Shown in pieces: positions 23,379 through 32,829 of a stretch of 64,000 bases of DNA. A program made the position numbers and the translations under genes. Origin of the DNA: Sycon ciliatum (Eukaryota; Porifera; Calcarea; Leucosolenida; Sycettidae); contig NC_088654.1 in the NCBI RefSeq assembly GCF_964019385.1, forward strand, positions 25,256,941 to 25,320,940, given 5' to 3'. The notes below the pieces were generated by a model, which worked only from the letters and a program-made list of their open reading frames with translations, searched no databases and was not told the DNA's origin. Numbering within the stretch: the first letter of the stretch is position 1; each line of letters begins with the position of its first letter.

Positions 23379-23863
23379 TGTCGTCTCGGAAGGTTGAGAA
23401 CGAACTGCCTCTTCTATCCTCGCCACGCCACACCTCAAAACGAACTAGTCAGTGGTTTTTCTCTAGAGCTAGAGAGAGAGCTTTTCATAGTTTACTTCAA
23501 GCGGCGACGGAAGAACTCATAATGGAGAACTAGCACTGACAACGAATGACTGACGACTGTCAACAAACGTCTGACTCTGACAACGAATGACTGACAACTG
23601 ACGACGACCGTCGGACAACTGACTCTGACAACGAACGTCTGACAACTGACGACTGACATGGCAAAAGGAAAACATGATAATCATAAATTGGTGCCCTCGT
23701 CAGCACAAAAAGGTGCACGTGTCAACAACAAAGCAGCGCAGCAGCATGTACGGGTCAGCAACAAAGCAGCGCGCGCAGCAGCATGTACGGGTCAGCAGCA
23801 CAGAGACACAAATACAGCAGCAGCTACGACGAAGAGATAACACGTGCAGGCGCAGGTACAACA
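23379..23863 (-). repeat. LARD 3' LTR
   Basis: TGTCGTCTCGG to GGTACAACA. Contains degenerate tandem CTGACAACGAATGACTGACAACTGAC-like units (23550-23655, about 25 bp each). A 60-codon plus-strand ATG frame (23658-23840) appears in both LTRs simply because the LTRs are near identical. Confidence 0.88.
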
Positions 23864-24600
23864 CTATCCCCTACCAAAAAAAGACATCCACTCCTGTGGA
23901 TGGAAGCAAAAGTGAAGTGTATAAAAAACGGAAGAACACAGACCGGAGAAGAAGACAGAAAGACAGGGGAAATGAAATATGAAGCAACATAAACAGGCGA
24001 CAATAAAACACAAAAGAGGTGGGCCACAACTGTTGAACGCATGACGAGTAGGCCAGGAGGGTTAACACCAGTCGGGCGCCCCGCAAAACTGTGCACCAAT
24101 CAACGGAACCTGCAAGCAACAGATTTTGCAGAGGACCCCGGCTGGCGAGCTGTTCGACCTGTGTTTGTCCCTTTGGATCTTTTATTCTTAGAACAGCACC
24201 AACCTAGTACGCCACCCATCCACCAGTCATGACAAAACAAAAGTACAAATGCATGAGAAAACAGGTTATGCCGACGGACCCAGCGACGCTTCCAGGAGCG
24301 GCGAGACCGACAGTACGCACCGACCGAGAAGACTGGGGCAGCAGGACGCACACTGGCCGGCTGTCAGAAAACCGATGGCGCTACAGAAACTCCGAGAATC
24401 ACAGGACACACACAGAAAGAGAGAAGGACTGACGCAAACATCTCAGCCATCACCAAAAATCAGAAAAGCACACGAAGGAAGGGAAGAACAGCCAGGAAGA
24501 ACACGTCGACTGAAACAGGAGCAATTAATCAGTGAGGACACCATTGAGGACACACAAACAAATCGGTTACCAATACGCAAAAGATAATGAAGAAAAACCA

Positions 24601-24712
24601 CAGGGCGCTACCCTGAATAACCACAGGTCTCTAACCTGAAAAAAACCCACAGGGATTGAACCTGAAAAAAACCACAGGGATTGAACCTGAAAACCCGCAG
24701 GGATCGAACCTG
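24601..24712 (-). repeat. Array of five small stem-loops, T-arm-like
   Basis: Five 15-bp units of the form CAGG-N7-CCTG begin at 24601, 24624, 24650, 24675 and 24698, spaced 23-26 bp. Examples are CAGGGCGCTACCCTG, CAGGTCTCTAACCTG and CAGGGATCGAACCTG. On the element strand the last reads CAGGTTCGATCCCTG, a tRNA T-arm and Pol III B-box look-alike. Confidence 0.7.
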
Positions 24713-25749
24713 AATAACACGGAACTGATAGTACATCCGCTCACAAAACCGAAAAACCGAAGAAAAAAAACTGTCCGGCACCGACTGGGACGCACAAGGG
24801 CCAGCCAGCAACACACGGAAACCATAACACCCGCAAGGCAAACCGATACAAAAAAGCGCAGGATCCCTGCAGACCACCAAGCAGACCGTGGCTCACCATG
24901 ATCAGACGCCCACCCAGACGAACTAGAGAAACCCACATGCCGAAACACAATTATTACAAAACCATACGCTCACAAACAAAATTCAACCTGGATCAAGAAC
25001 GAGAATCCTACATGAAGTTCACACCTCCCACCAAACCGGAAGCCAACAGCTTTCCTACTTTGTTGACAGTGCATGACCGAGCCTGACAACGCTCTACACC
25101 ATGTACACAGAACATGGAGAAACTACTACTAAAACGGTAAAAACACGAAACAAAACAATATGGATCGACTACATACGAGGCAGCACCTCGAGAACGTTCA
25201 GGTGGACATCTAAACAAATCACGCGACACAGTCACACTATCGGAGCAGTCCGACGGCAACTCCGTGACAAGCACAAGTGCACAACACAAGACGAGATCAA
25301 AGCTACCCATGCTGAATGCACGACGAACATGCAAACACAAGTAATTAGTTCAAATTCGAACGAGTAGCGCACGAACAGAAGTTTGAAATTTTCATACACA
25401 ACAGTACAGTACAGGGTAGTCAGAGCACAACTAACACAACGGGGCGAACTTCCAACGAGCAGCAAGACTACACTACGAGTACACACTCGAACACAAGAGA
25501 ACAAGGTTCCACGGAATTCCTGCCGGGACCCTAGTCACCCGACGCAAAACAATTATTTGAAAATTCGAAATCGAATACAAGGTACGGCAACATTGCAACA
25601 CATTACGCAGAGCAGACAATTACAAAGGCATGCTCACCTGAGTAGGAGCTCCGAGGATCTAGGAAAGGGTTGAACAGACGCAGCAAAGCGGAGCCATGGC
25701 GAGAACGCGAAGAGGAAAACGAAAAACACCGGCCGGAGAGCGACGAGCT

Positions 25750-25781
25750 TCAGGGTCGTGGGTTCGATTAGTTGGGCGCCA
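25750..25781 (-). other. LARD primer-binding site, two-part tRNA-Lys complement
   Basis: On minus, TGGCGCCCAAC (25781-25771) sits two bases inside the LTR and matches the 3' end of tRNA-Lys(CUU) as I recall it. After three bases, an 18-mer (25767-25750, TCGAACCCACGACCCTGA) matches the T-loop to variable region of the same tRNA. The 3' strand of the T stem between them is missing. Confidence 0.7.
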
Positions 25782-25783
25782 AA

Positions 25784-26268
25784 TGTCGTCTCGGAAGGTT
25801 GAGAACGAACTGCCTCTTCTATCCTCGCCACGCCACACCTCAAAACGAACTAGTCAGTGGTTTTTCTCTAAAGCTAGAGAGAGAGCTTTTCATAGTTTAC
25901 TTCAAGCGGCGACGGAAGAACTCATAATGGAGAACTAGCACTGACAACGAATGACTGACGACTGTCAACAAACGTCTGACTCTGACAACGAATGACTGAC
26001 AACTGACGACGACCGTCGGACAACTGACTCTGACAACGAACGTCTGACAACTGACGACTGACATGGCAAAAGGAAAACATGATAATCATAAATTGGTGCC
26101 CTCGTCAGCACAAAAAGGTGCACGTGTCAACAACAAAGCAGCGCAGCAGCATGTACGGGTCAGCAACAAAGCAGCGCGCGCAGCAGCATGTACGGGTCAG
26201 CAGCACAGAGACACAAATACAGCAGCAGCTACGACGAAGAGATAACACGTGCAGGCGCAGGTACAACA
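25784..26268 (-). repeat. LARD 5' LTR
   Basis: Near-identical copy of 23379-23863. The right target duplication CTTC follows at 26269. Confidence 0.88.
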
Positions 26269-26272
26269 CTTC

Positions 26273-26534
26273 TCTGGATACTAGTAGTAAATACTTCTCT
26301 GGATAAATACTGATCTGAGAGAGAAGCATACATTTGTAACTCTGAAACGAGTGGAAGCAAAATATCTCTGTCTACGTGGACGAAGGAGCCCCGAGTTCTT
26401 TCCTCGTGTGCTGACCTCGTTGCCATAGAAAATAAACATGGCGGCTGTACGCAAGAAAAAATCTCATGCGTAAAAAATACACAAAAATACGTAAAAATAA
26501 ATAATTCGGAATCTCCGCCCTGAGATTCGCGACA
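26273..26534 (-). repeat. BEL2 3' LTR, second part
   Basis: Continues the LTR from TCTGGATACTAGTAG to ATTCGCGACA, matching the solo LTR at 16385-16796. With 23205-23378 it makes a 436-bp LTR. Confidence 0.85.
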
Positions 26535-26776
26535 CTCCCACAGGCAAGAGAATAAGAAAGAGGGAGAGGGAACAATAAACCGTGTCAGTACACGGTCAAA
26601 TACATAGAATCGCAATCGGAAGTGTGTCGACGAAGACACAAAGACAGAAAGAGAGAATAATAATGTGTTGTGCGTGTACGCACGATCGAATAAACAACAC
26701 GCACTCAGAAGGGTGTCAGCGGAGGCACAAAGACAGAAAGAGAGAGAAAGAAACGCTAGAATGTTAGTCCGACGAA

Positions 26777-28606
26777 TCAGACAAGATCCTTATCTTTCAT
26801 GTCCTTGATGCCTTGACGACAACGGTCAGCAGCACGGCGTGTAGGTCTGGCGACTGGCTGTGGGTTACTAGTAACCGGAGTCCGTGGAGCTGCAGGTTCT
26901 GCTGGTGGTGTAATATTCGGTGGTGTTGCAGGTTCTGGCATGGTCTCAAGTGGGTAAAGTAAGGTGACAGGTCTCCTAATCCGTCGGTCTGTTCCAGTTA
27001 CTCTGACCGTGGCTGATCGGATCTCTTGATCTGAGCTGCTGTGCACCTCCACTACTCGAACAAGTTTCCATGAGGCTCTGGGCATGTGTTGCTCAGCAAT
27101 TATCACCACGTCACCAACCTGAGGCTGCATTGAATGTTCACCACGTTTCCTGCTGTGGGCATCTGCTCGTTCACGCAATGCGAGGAGGTAGTGTTTCCTC
27201 CAGTGGCTCCAGAAGGCGTCCACTAACGCTTGACCTCTCTTCCACGTCTGGAGCAAAGAAACAGCAGAAGACAAATCGGGAACAAACTGAGTATCAAATT
27301 CATCATGAGTAGGAGACAGAGGCGGGAACCCTAAGCTAGGTTTCAGAGATAGAAAGTGAGAGGGTGTGATCACCCCACAGTCACCCGAGTCACCCCCTAC
27401 ATACACCAGAGGCCGACTATTGACAACCGCTTCTGCTTCAGTGAGTACCGTCAGGAGTTGAGTCGGTAACAGGCGTCGATTGCCGATGGCCTTGCGCAAC
27501 GCTGACTTCACAACACCCACCATGCGTTCATAAACGCCTCCCATCCATGGTGCAGATTCTACAATAAATTGCCACGAGATGCCTTTCGAAGTGGCGTGAT
27601 GCACCACATCAGGATCAATGACGAGTTGCGACCAGGCTTTGTCGATGGCGGACTTCGTCAGTTTGAACTGTGGGGCATTGTCAGAGACAATGAACTGGGG
27701 AACCCCACGCCTTGCAGTGAAGCGCCGGAGGCAGAGGACAAAGTGCTCCGCACTCATGTTTTCCACTAACTCCAAGTGTACTGCCCTCGTCACTAGACAA
27801 GTGAATAGGCATACCCATGTCTTAGATACTTCGCTGTCTGGGTTGCGCACATAGATTGGCCCGAAATAGTCGAGTCCGGTGAAAGTAAACGCGTCAGCTG
27901 CTGTTACTCGCTGTGATGGTAGCTGGGGCATCTGTGGCTGATGATACGGTCCACCTTGCAGACGTCTGCACACCACACACTTCTTCAGAACAGATTTGAT
28001 GGAGCGTCGGCCTTGAGGGATCCAGTACTGGTTTCTCAAGGATGCCAATGTGTGGGTACCACCCGCATGCATCAGACTATGGTGAGTCTCACTGATTATT
28101 AGTGTGGTCAGGTGAGAACTGCTGGACAGGAGGATAGGCGAACGTGCCGACTCAGGAACGTCTGCAAACTGTAGGCGCCCAGCAGATCTAATGAGTCCTT
28201 CATGAGTGTAGAGACGGAGAGAGACAATAAGTTGATTAGATTTTCCATCTTGGAGATCCGAGTAAGTCTGAGCGTACTGCTGGCGTTGGTCAAACTTCAA
28301 CCACGTCACGTGAGCTTTGCGGAGCTCTTCAGAGGAGAGCCAGGGTGTACTGTAACATCTCTCTTGCTTGCGGCATTTTTCGACGAAACGACTTGCCCAT
28401 GCGGTAACTCGAATCAGTTTGCTCAACGACGAAAATCTAGTGATGTCAATGCCAAACGGGGGTTCACATCCCTTTTTTTTTGAGCGGGAAGTGGGTGTGC
28501 TCTCGCTGCCCCTTTTTTTTGAACGGGGGACGAGGGCTCCGTCTGTGTCTCCTTTTTTTTTGAACGGAGAGCAGGATCTGCAACCTTTTTTTTTGAGCGG
28601 TCGCAA
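26777..28606 (-). CDS. BEL2 integrase and C-terminal region
   Basis: About 600 codons. The first 55 are the low-complexity K/R/S repeat (RSKKKG units) from the poly-A tracts. A BEL region before integrase follows (ITRFSSLSKLIRVT). Zinc module: HHSLMHAGGTH with CVVCRRLQG. Catalytic core: Asp in TGLDYFGP, Asp in VSDNAPQFK and Glu in GGVYERMVG, all in place. The C-terminal part (QPQVGDVVIIAEQ, RRPVTLLYPLE) is the BEL DUF-type tail. No ATG starts the frame; it is the 3' part of pol, displaced by one frame from the RT part. Confidence 0.85.
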   Translation of the reverse strand: MRPLKKKGCRSCSPFKKKGDTDGALVPRSKKRGSESTPTSRSKKKGCEPPFGIDITRFSSLSKLIRVTAWASRFVEKCRKQERCYSTPWLSSEELRKAHVTWLKFDQRQQYAQTYSDLQDGKSNQLIVSLRLYTHEGLIRSAGRLQFADVPESARSPILLSSSSHLTTLIISETHHSLMHAGGTHTLASLRNQYWIPQGRRSIKSVLKKCVVCRRLQGGPYHQPQMPQLPSQRVTAADAFTFTGLDYFGPIYVRNPDSEVSKTWVCLFTCLVTRAVHLELVENMSAEHFVLCLRRFTARRGVPQFIVSDNAPQFKLTKSAIDKAWSQLVIDPDVVHHATSKGISWQFIVESAPWMGGVYERMVGVVKSALRKAIGNRRLLPTQLLTVLTEAEAVVNSRPLVYVGGDSGDCGVITPSHFLSLKPSLGFPPLSPTHDEFDTQFVPDLSSAVSLLQTWKRGQALVDAFWSHWRKHYLLALRERADAHSRKRGEHSMQPQVGDVVIIAEQHMPRASWKLVRVVEVHSSSDQEIRSATVRVTGTDRRIRRPVTLLYPLETMPEPATPPNITPPAEPAAPRTPVTSNPQPVARPTRRAADRCRQGIKDMKDKDLV

Positions 28607-28690
28607 GAAGCCTCACTGACATCACCGGGAACCGAAGTCGAACAGAGGGCCGAGTCTTCTGCAACCTTTTATTTTGAGCGGTCGCAAGAA
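28465..28690 (-). repeat. Repeated poly-A tracts at the RNase H/integrase junction of BEL2
   Basis: Five runs of 8-9 A on the coding strand (T on plus) start near 28472, 28507, 28552, 28584 and 28667 (the last broken by one base). Each is followed on plus by GAGCGG or GAACGG, with unit spacing 32-83 bp. They encode KKKG repeats and separate the two pol frames. Confidence 0.75.
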
Positions 28691-31600
28691 GTCTCACTAG
28701 CAGGACTGAATTCCGAAGGACCCTCCCCCTGTACATGAGATGCAGGAGCGAATGTACCTGGGAACTCTGGTTCGGAGATAGAGGGATCAATAAGCCAGTT
28801 AGGACCATGCCACCACAACGACTCCTCAGAGAGATGTATGGTACTGCCACGGGAAGGCAAGTCGGCTGGATTCTCGAAGGTAGGTACATACTTGCACTCA
28901 ACACCTGACTCGTTGATATACTTGACACGGTTCTGTACGAAGCTGGGGAGTTTCTTGGTACTTCGAACCCAGCCCAGGACACACGTTGAGTCAAGCCACA
29001 GGCAGACCCGTTCGAACTTTAGATCTAGCTGCTTTGTCAGGTGTCTTGCGACTTTAGCGCCGAGTGCTGCTGCCATAAGTTCCATTCTTGGTATGGTCAG
29101 TGTCTCTGGTCGTTTGATGGGGGCGACTTTGGATTTGCTGAAGATGAGATAAGATACATCTCGCCCTTCAGCGCTGGTTTTTAAGTATGCTGCAGCAGCG
29201 TATGCAGACTGGGACGCATCGCAGAATATGTGAAGGCTGTGTGTTTCTGCAGACGGCAGCGAGCAGTACCGGGGAACTGTAAATGTGGACGCGACATCCA
29301 TTTCTGTAGCCACAGTAGACCAGGCGTCATGTATAGAGTTTGGGAGTGGATCATCCCAATCCAAGTTGAGTCTCCAGACTTCTTGAAGGATCAGCTTCGC
29401 TTTGACGACTACAGGCGCGTGGATGCCTAGAGGATCATAGAAGTGCGCAAGGGCTTGTAGCAGCTCGCGTTTCGAACGGACGAGCCGTTGGGACATCTGT
29501 GTGTCGGAGATATTCAAAGTGTCATGGCTCGTGTCCCATGTGGTCCCCAACACCTGCTGAAGTACACTGTCTGCTCTGTCGCCTTCCGGTAAAAGGTCCT
29601 TAAGTTCTTCCGAGTTGGTGCTCCATTCACGTAAGTTCATGGAGGCGCGGGCAAAATTGGATTTCGCTGTGGTATAGTACTGCTGGCCAGCAGCAACATC
29701 AGACACACCGCCTACTACGTTGTCAACATATGTGTTGGCAAGAATGTGGTGAGCTTGAGGAGACTCTATGCGCGTTAGATGATGTTGGAGTGTAGCCGCA
29801 AGAAGGAAAGGACTTGAGACTACGCCGAAGGGAACTCTAGTGAAACGATAAGTGACTAGATTCTGGCCGCTGACAGGAGAATGGATGTCGCGTACCCAGA
29901 GGAAACGAGTCACGTCCATGTCTTCTTCCGCGAGACTGACTTGTAAGAAGGCCTTCTCCACATCGCTGATGATGCCGATAGGAAATGTTCGGAAGCGAAG
30001 CAAGACTCCTGTGAGGTCAGGAAGGAGGACTGGTCCTCTGTGTAGGCAGTCATTGAGGCTGGGAGCATCGTATGCAGACTTGGCTGATGCATCATACACC
30101 AGTCTTAGCTTGGTAGTCGTGCTGGTTGTTTTGAACACACCGTGATGTGGCAAGTAGTGGAGCTTAGAGTCTGAGTACCTAGGTGCTTCTTCGATGACTC
30201 CAGACTGGGCCTGTTGCTCAATGACTTCATGATACTTCTCTAGCTGGCTGTGATCTGTGGAGAGTCGCTTGTAAAGGGACTGCAGTCGACCGAAGGCTAA
30301 ACCATAGTTGTCGGGCAGAGGCGGCGCACAGTCTCTCCATGGCCACTTGACAACATATCTGTTGTCTTCAAATTGCACCGAATCCTTGAATGCTTGGTGT
30401 GCTCGGGCATCATCATCACGACAATCGTCTGGTTCCTGTATCTCATCGGCTGCCCAGAATTGGTGAAGATTAGCGTCAGGAACGATGGTGGACGTTTCGC
30501 TCGAGGAGAAGCACGTCGCGTCCTTAGGGTCGTTACTCGAAGCTTTCCCGGTACACACATAGCCCAGTGTCGATTGCAGTAAGATGAGACCATCTGGGAA
30601 GTTGAGGCGTTCGGATAGAATAAAGTCAAAATAATAGTCACTGCCAATAAGAAGGTCTACTGTGACCCACTCCTGGTTACTGGATAGGGGTTCCACAAGA
30701 GGAAGATGACGCAGAGCAGGGTGACCTGTGGCGTCGACGGGGTACTTCGCTATAGGGCTAGAGATGACTGGAACGATGCTCACGGATAATTTCTTCAGGG
30801 AGCCGTTGGACAGCCGAACCTCGACTTCGACGACGTCAAGCGTTTGATGTTTACGACTACACGCGCCAAAAGTGGCTGTGGACATGGACTCAGTGGCGAC
30901 TGTAGGAAGATCAAGAGCAGAGCGAAGATCTGCAGTGATATACGACCGAGATGCACCCGTGTCGAAAAGGAGGCGGGCTGGCTTCACAAAGGAGTTGTGT
31001 CTAGCTTCTGTCAGCGCTGTTTGCAGGTTGACATTGCCCTCAGGCGAGATGAGCGCAGTGTCGGGTGAGAACGGTTCCGCATGGACGTTGAGCGCAGAGG
31101 TTGCCTGACCGAACTTGGTGACACATAAGCTGCGGTGATGTGGTCCGGAACAATAGTAACACTTGCGAGTGATAGTACAATCCCGAGCAGAATGTTCCTT
31201 GCGAAAACAGCGAAAGCATTGATCCTTGACACGTTCCTTTCTCTGTTCAACGGTACGATACTTCAAACATTCGTCCGAGAAGTGAGATTCTTTACAAAAA
31301 TGACACTTGGGTTGGCGGTCGTTCAGCAGTGTTGCTCCGGATCGGTGGGAATTCTGGCTGGGTTTAGGCCTGGTCTGCGAGCTAGTCTGAGCACGGTCGG
31401 ACTCTGAATGCACTGCGCCCTGTTCTTCGGCGACTTCCTTGGCCTTAACATATTCACTGAATGCCTGTCGCAGTGAACTGACTTTCCACTGAGTTGGTTT
31501 TCGCAGTTCAAGCTGCAGCACGGTGTGCTGAGGGAGCTTGTTTAGAAGGAGTGAGACGAAGATGTCTTGACCAACGTCTTGGCCAAGTGCTGCGAGACTG

Positions 31601-32088
31601 CGCAGATGTTCTTCGAGTTTGTCATGCAAGCTGCGCAGTGAGTGGGTCTTGTTAGACGCAGGTGGCAGATTCATCAAAGCAGTGTAGTGTGCGTGTATGG
31701 ATTTCTGTTTGGATCCATAGCGTTCCTTTAGCACACCCCACACTACCCGATAATTGGCGTCTGTGATCTGATATCCTGCCACAGCTTCTTTAGCCGACCC
31801 CACCAGACACTCTCTCAAATAACTTAATTTCTGAACATCAGAAATGCGTGCGTTGTCATGGACAGTCGCAACAAACACATCAAAAAACTCTTGAGATTTC
31901 AAAACAGAACCATCGAACTTGGGCAGGTCCAGCTTGGGGAGTTTGACCTCAGGTGAGACAGCGTGGTTAGTGTGTGTAGTGGGTTGCGTCACGACTGCCG
32001 TGTTTCTTCTGTGACGGATGTGCAACTGCTTTAGAACGGATCTGAGGAAGCTGATGCGACGGTTACAATCTACACCTAACAGAAGCAA
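28669..32088 (-). CDS. BEL2 gag, protease, RT and RNase H
   Basis: About 1,139 codons. The gag core (LPKLDLPKFDG, EAVAGYQITDANY) is DUF1759-like. CCHC-type knuckles follow (CHFCKESHFSDEC and CYYCSGPHHRSLC). The protease has LLFDTGASRSYI with normal DTGA. The RT has DVEKAFLQV, but its catalytic box reads TYVDNVVGG: the second Asp is Asn (codon at 29719-29721). RNase H has FCDASQSAYA, IPRMELMAAAL and WLDSTCVLGW. The frame stops at TAA in a poly-A tract near 28669. The YVDN change should abolish polymerase activity. That is inference from the catalytic role of the YxDD aspartates. Confidence 0.88.
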   Translation of the reverse strand: MLLLGVDCNRRISFLRSVLKQLHIRHRRNTAVVTQPTTHTNHAVSPEVKLPKLDLPKFDGSVLKSQEFFDVFVATVHDNARISDVQKLSYLRECLVGSAKEAVAGYQITDANYRVVWGVLKERYGSKQKSIHAHYTALMNLPPASNKTHSLRSLHDKLEEHLRSLAALGQDVGQDIFVSLLLNKLPQHTVLQLELRKPTQWKVSSLRQAFSEYVKAKEVAEEQGAVHSESDRAQTSSQTRPKPSQNSHRSGATLLNDRQPKCHFCKESHFSDECLKYRTVEQRKERVKDQCFRCFRKEHSARDCTITRKCYYCSGPHHRSLCVTKFGQATSALNVHAEPFSPDTALISPEGNVNLQTALTEARHNSFVKPARLLFDTGASRSYITADLRSALDLPTVATESMSTATFGACSRKHQTLDVVEVEVRLSNGSLKKLSVSIVPVISSPIAKYPVDATGHPALRHLPLVEPLSSNQEWVTVDLLIGSDYYFDFILSERLNFPDGLILLQSTLGYVCTGKASSNDPKDATCFSSSETSTIVPDANLHQFWAADEIQEPDDCRDDDARAHQAFKDSVQFEDNRYVVKWPWRDCAPPLPDNYGLAFGRLQSLYKRLSTDHSQLEKYHEVIEQQAQSGVIEEAPRYSDSKLHYLPHHGVFKTTSTTTKLRLVYDASAKSAYDAPSLNDCLHRGPVLLPDLTGVLLRFRTFPIGIISDVEKAFLQVSLAEEDMDVTRFLWVRDIHSPVSGQNLVTYRFTRVPFGVVSSPFLLAATLQHHLTRIESPQAHHILANTYVDNVVGGVSDVAAGQQYYTTAKSNFARASMNLREWSTNSEELKDLLPEGDRADSVLQQVLGTTWDTSHDTLNISDTQMSQRLVRSKRELLQALAHFYDPLGIHAPVVVKAKLILQEVWRLNLDWDDPLPNSIHDAWSTVATEMDVASTFTVPRYCSLPSAETHSLHIFCDASQSAYAAAAYLKTSAEGRDVSYLIFSKSKVAPIKRPETLTIPRMELMAAALGAKVARHLTKQLDLKFERVCLWLDSTCVLGWVRSTKKLPSFVQNRVKYINESGVECKYVPTFENPADLPSRGSTIHLSEESLWWHGPNWLIDPSISEPEFPGTFAPASHVQGEGPSEFSPASETSCDRSK

Positions 32089-32120
32089 TTGTCTAAGTCA
32101 ACCTCCGGAGATAACAGGGG

Positions 32121-32363
32121 TTAGCCCGAAGTTTCTACAAGAGCATCACACACCCCCTCAAAGACAATAACAGAGTCATTAAATTTATCAACAAATATAC
32201 TTAACTCTTCCATTGTCGTCTCCAGATCGTCGTCATCAGACATCTTGCGCCAGTCGTCATACTGGAAACTTGCTTGCAAGTCTTGTTCCAAGACGCCCGC
32301 GTAAATGTGAGCTTCCCTCGACTTGCGTGCAGCGACGAACGACGATGCCGCTGGTGTTGACAT
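32121..32363 (-). pseudogene. BEL2 gag N-terminal part
   Basis: An 80-codon ATG frame (starts MSTPAASSFVAARKS, acidic middle RKMSDDDDLETTMEEL) directly after the primer-binding-site leader. It ends 33 bp before the main gag-pol frame and is in another frame, so gag appears frameshifted here. Assigned as gag by position only. Confidence 0.55.
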
Positions 32364-32473
32364 CGCCTGAGACGGTTCGTCATCTTATTCTTTGTAACTT
32401 TCCAGTGGAGATTCGTTCTCTCCAACCGGTTTCGACGGTGTTACAGCACCTTTCTTGTTCTTGCCTTTGCTCA

Positions 32474-32491
32474 TCCCGGGTTTCGGCACCA
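32474..32491 (-). other. BEL2 primer-binding site (tRNA-Phe type)
   Basis: Minus strand TGGTGCCGAAACCCGGGA, three bases from the LTR. Identical to the site of Gypsy1. Confidence 0.8.
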
Positions 32492-32494
32492 GTT

Positions 32495-32746
32495 TGTCGC
32501 GTCGTTATCGTTACATAGACCGACGGACAAGATAATAATTTTAGACTCTGACGAGTATACTTGGTTGGGAGATTTATTGATTAGACTGAAAGACTGATTG
32601 TGGAAATACTTGGGTTCGTATAAATAATTCTCTGTATAAATACTTCTCTGGCTACTAGTAAATACTTCTCTGGATACTAGTAGTAAATACTTCTCTGGAT
32701 AAATACTGATCTGAGAGAGAAGCATACATTTGTAACTCTGAAACGA
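32495..32746 (-). repeat. BEL2 5' LTR, truncated
   Basis: Starts TGTCGCGTCGTTATCG. Similarity ends at CTCTGAAACGAGT, where the intact LTR continues GGAAGC. About 185 bp of the outer end is missing. Confidence 0.82.
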
Positions 32747-32829
32747 GTAACTCTGAAACGTAGTCACGACTATTAGCACACTGAATCTATCTCTATTTCT
32801 ATCTCTCTATTTCACCTCATTATGGACAG

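Larger units (their letters stand above)
23379..26268 (-). mobile_element. Young non-autonomous LTR element (LARD type) nested in BEL2
   Basis: Two 485-bp LTRs (23379-23863 and 25784-26268) differ at only one base that I can find (23466 G, 25871 A). CTTC is duplicated at 23375-23378 and 26269-26272. Orientation is minus: the primer-binding site lies inside the high-coordinate LTR (25771-25781) and a purine tract (GGTAGGGGATAG on minus) adjoins the low-coordinate LTR. The 1.9-kb inside has only short frames (up to about 110 codons) without gag or pol motifs, so it must borrow proteins from another element. It holds a row of small hairpins at 24601-24712. Confidence 0.88.
23205..32746 (-). mobile_element. 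BEL/Pao LTR retrotransposon BEL2, with nested insertion
   Basis: Minus-strand BEL/Pao element. The 3' LTR (23205-23378 plus 26273-26534) is split by a nested 2.9-kb element. Then follow a purine tract CTGTGGGAG directly inside the LTR, integrase (26777-28606), gag-protease-RT-RNase H (28669-32088), a gag start (32121-32363), a tRNA-Phe-type primer-binding site (32474-32491) and a 5' LTR (32495-32746) that lacks its outer third. The LTR ends are TGTCGCG and CGCGACA. The RT catalytic site is mutated (YVDN) and pol is split by a poly-A repeat region, so it is not autonomous. The 5' flank of the low LTR is GTAAC; no partner can be checked at the truncated end. Confidence 0.88.

Noticed and set aside
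23658-23840. 60-codon ATG frame repeated at 26063-26245
   Set aside because: It lies in the LTRs of the nested element on the strand opposite its transcription. The repetition only reflects LTR identity.
24601-24712. CRISPR-like array
   Set aside because: The host is an animal. The units are 15-bp hairpins with short A-rich spacers inside a retroelement, not a prokaryotic repeat-spacer array.
9269-32829. A hidden FN3 exon in the 23.6-kb intron
   Set aside because: None seen. The A/B alternation is also unbroken across this intron (B1 then A2), so none is expected.
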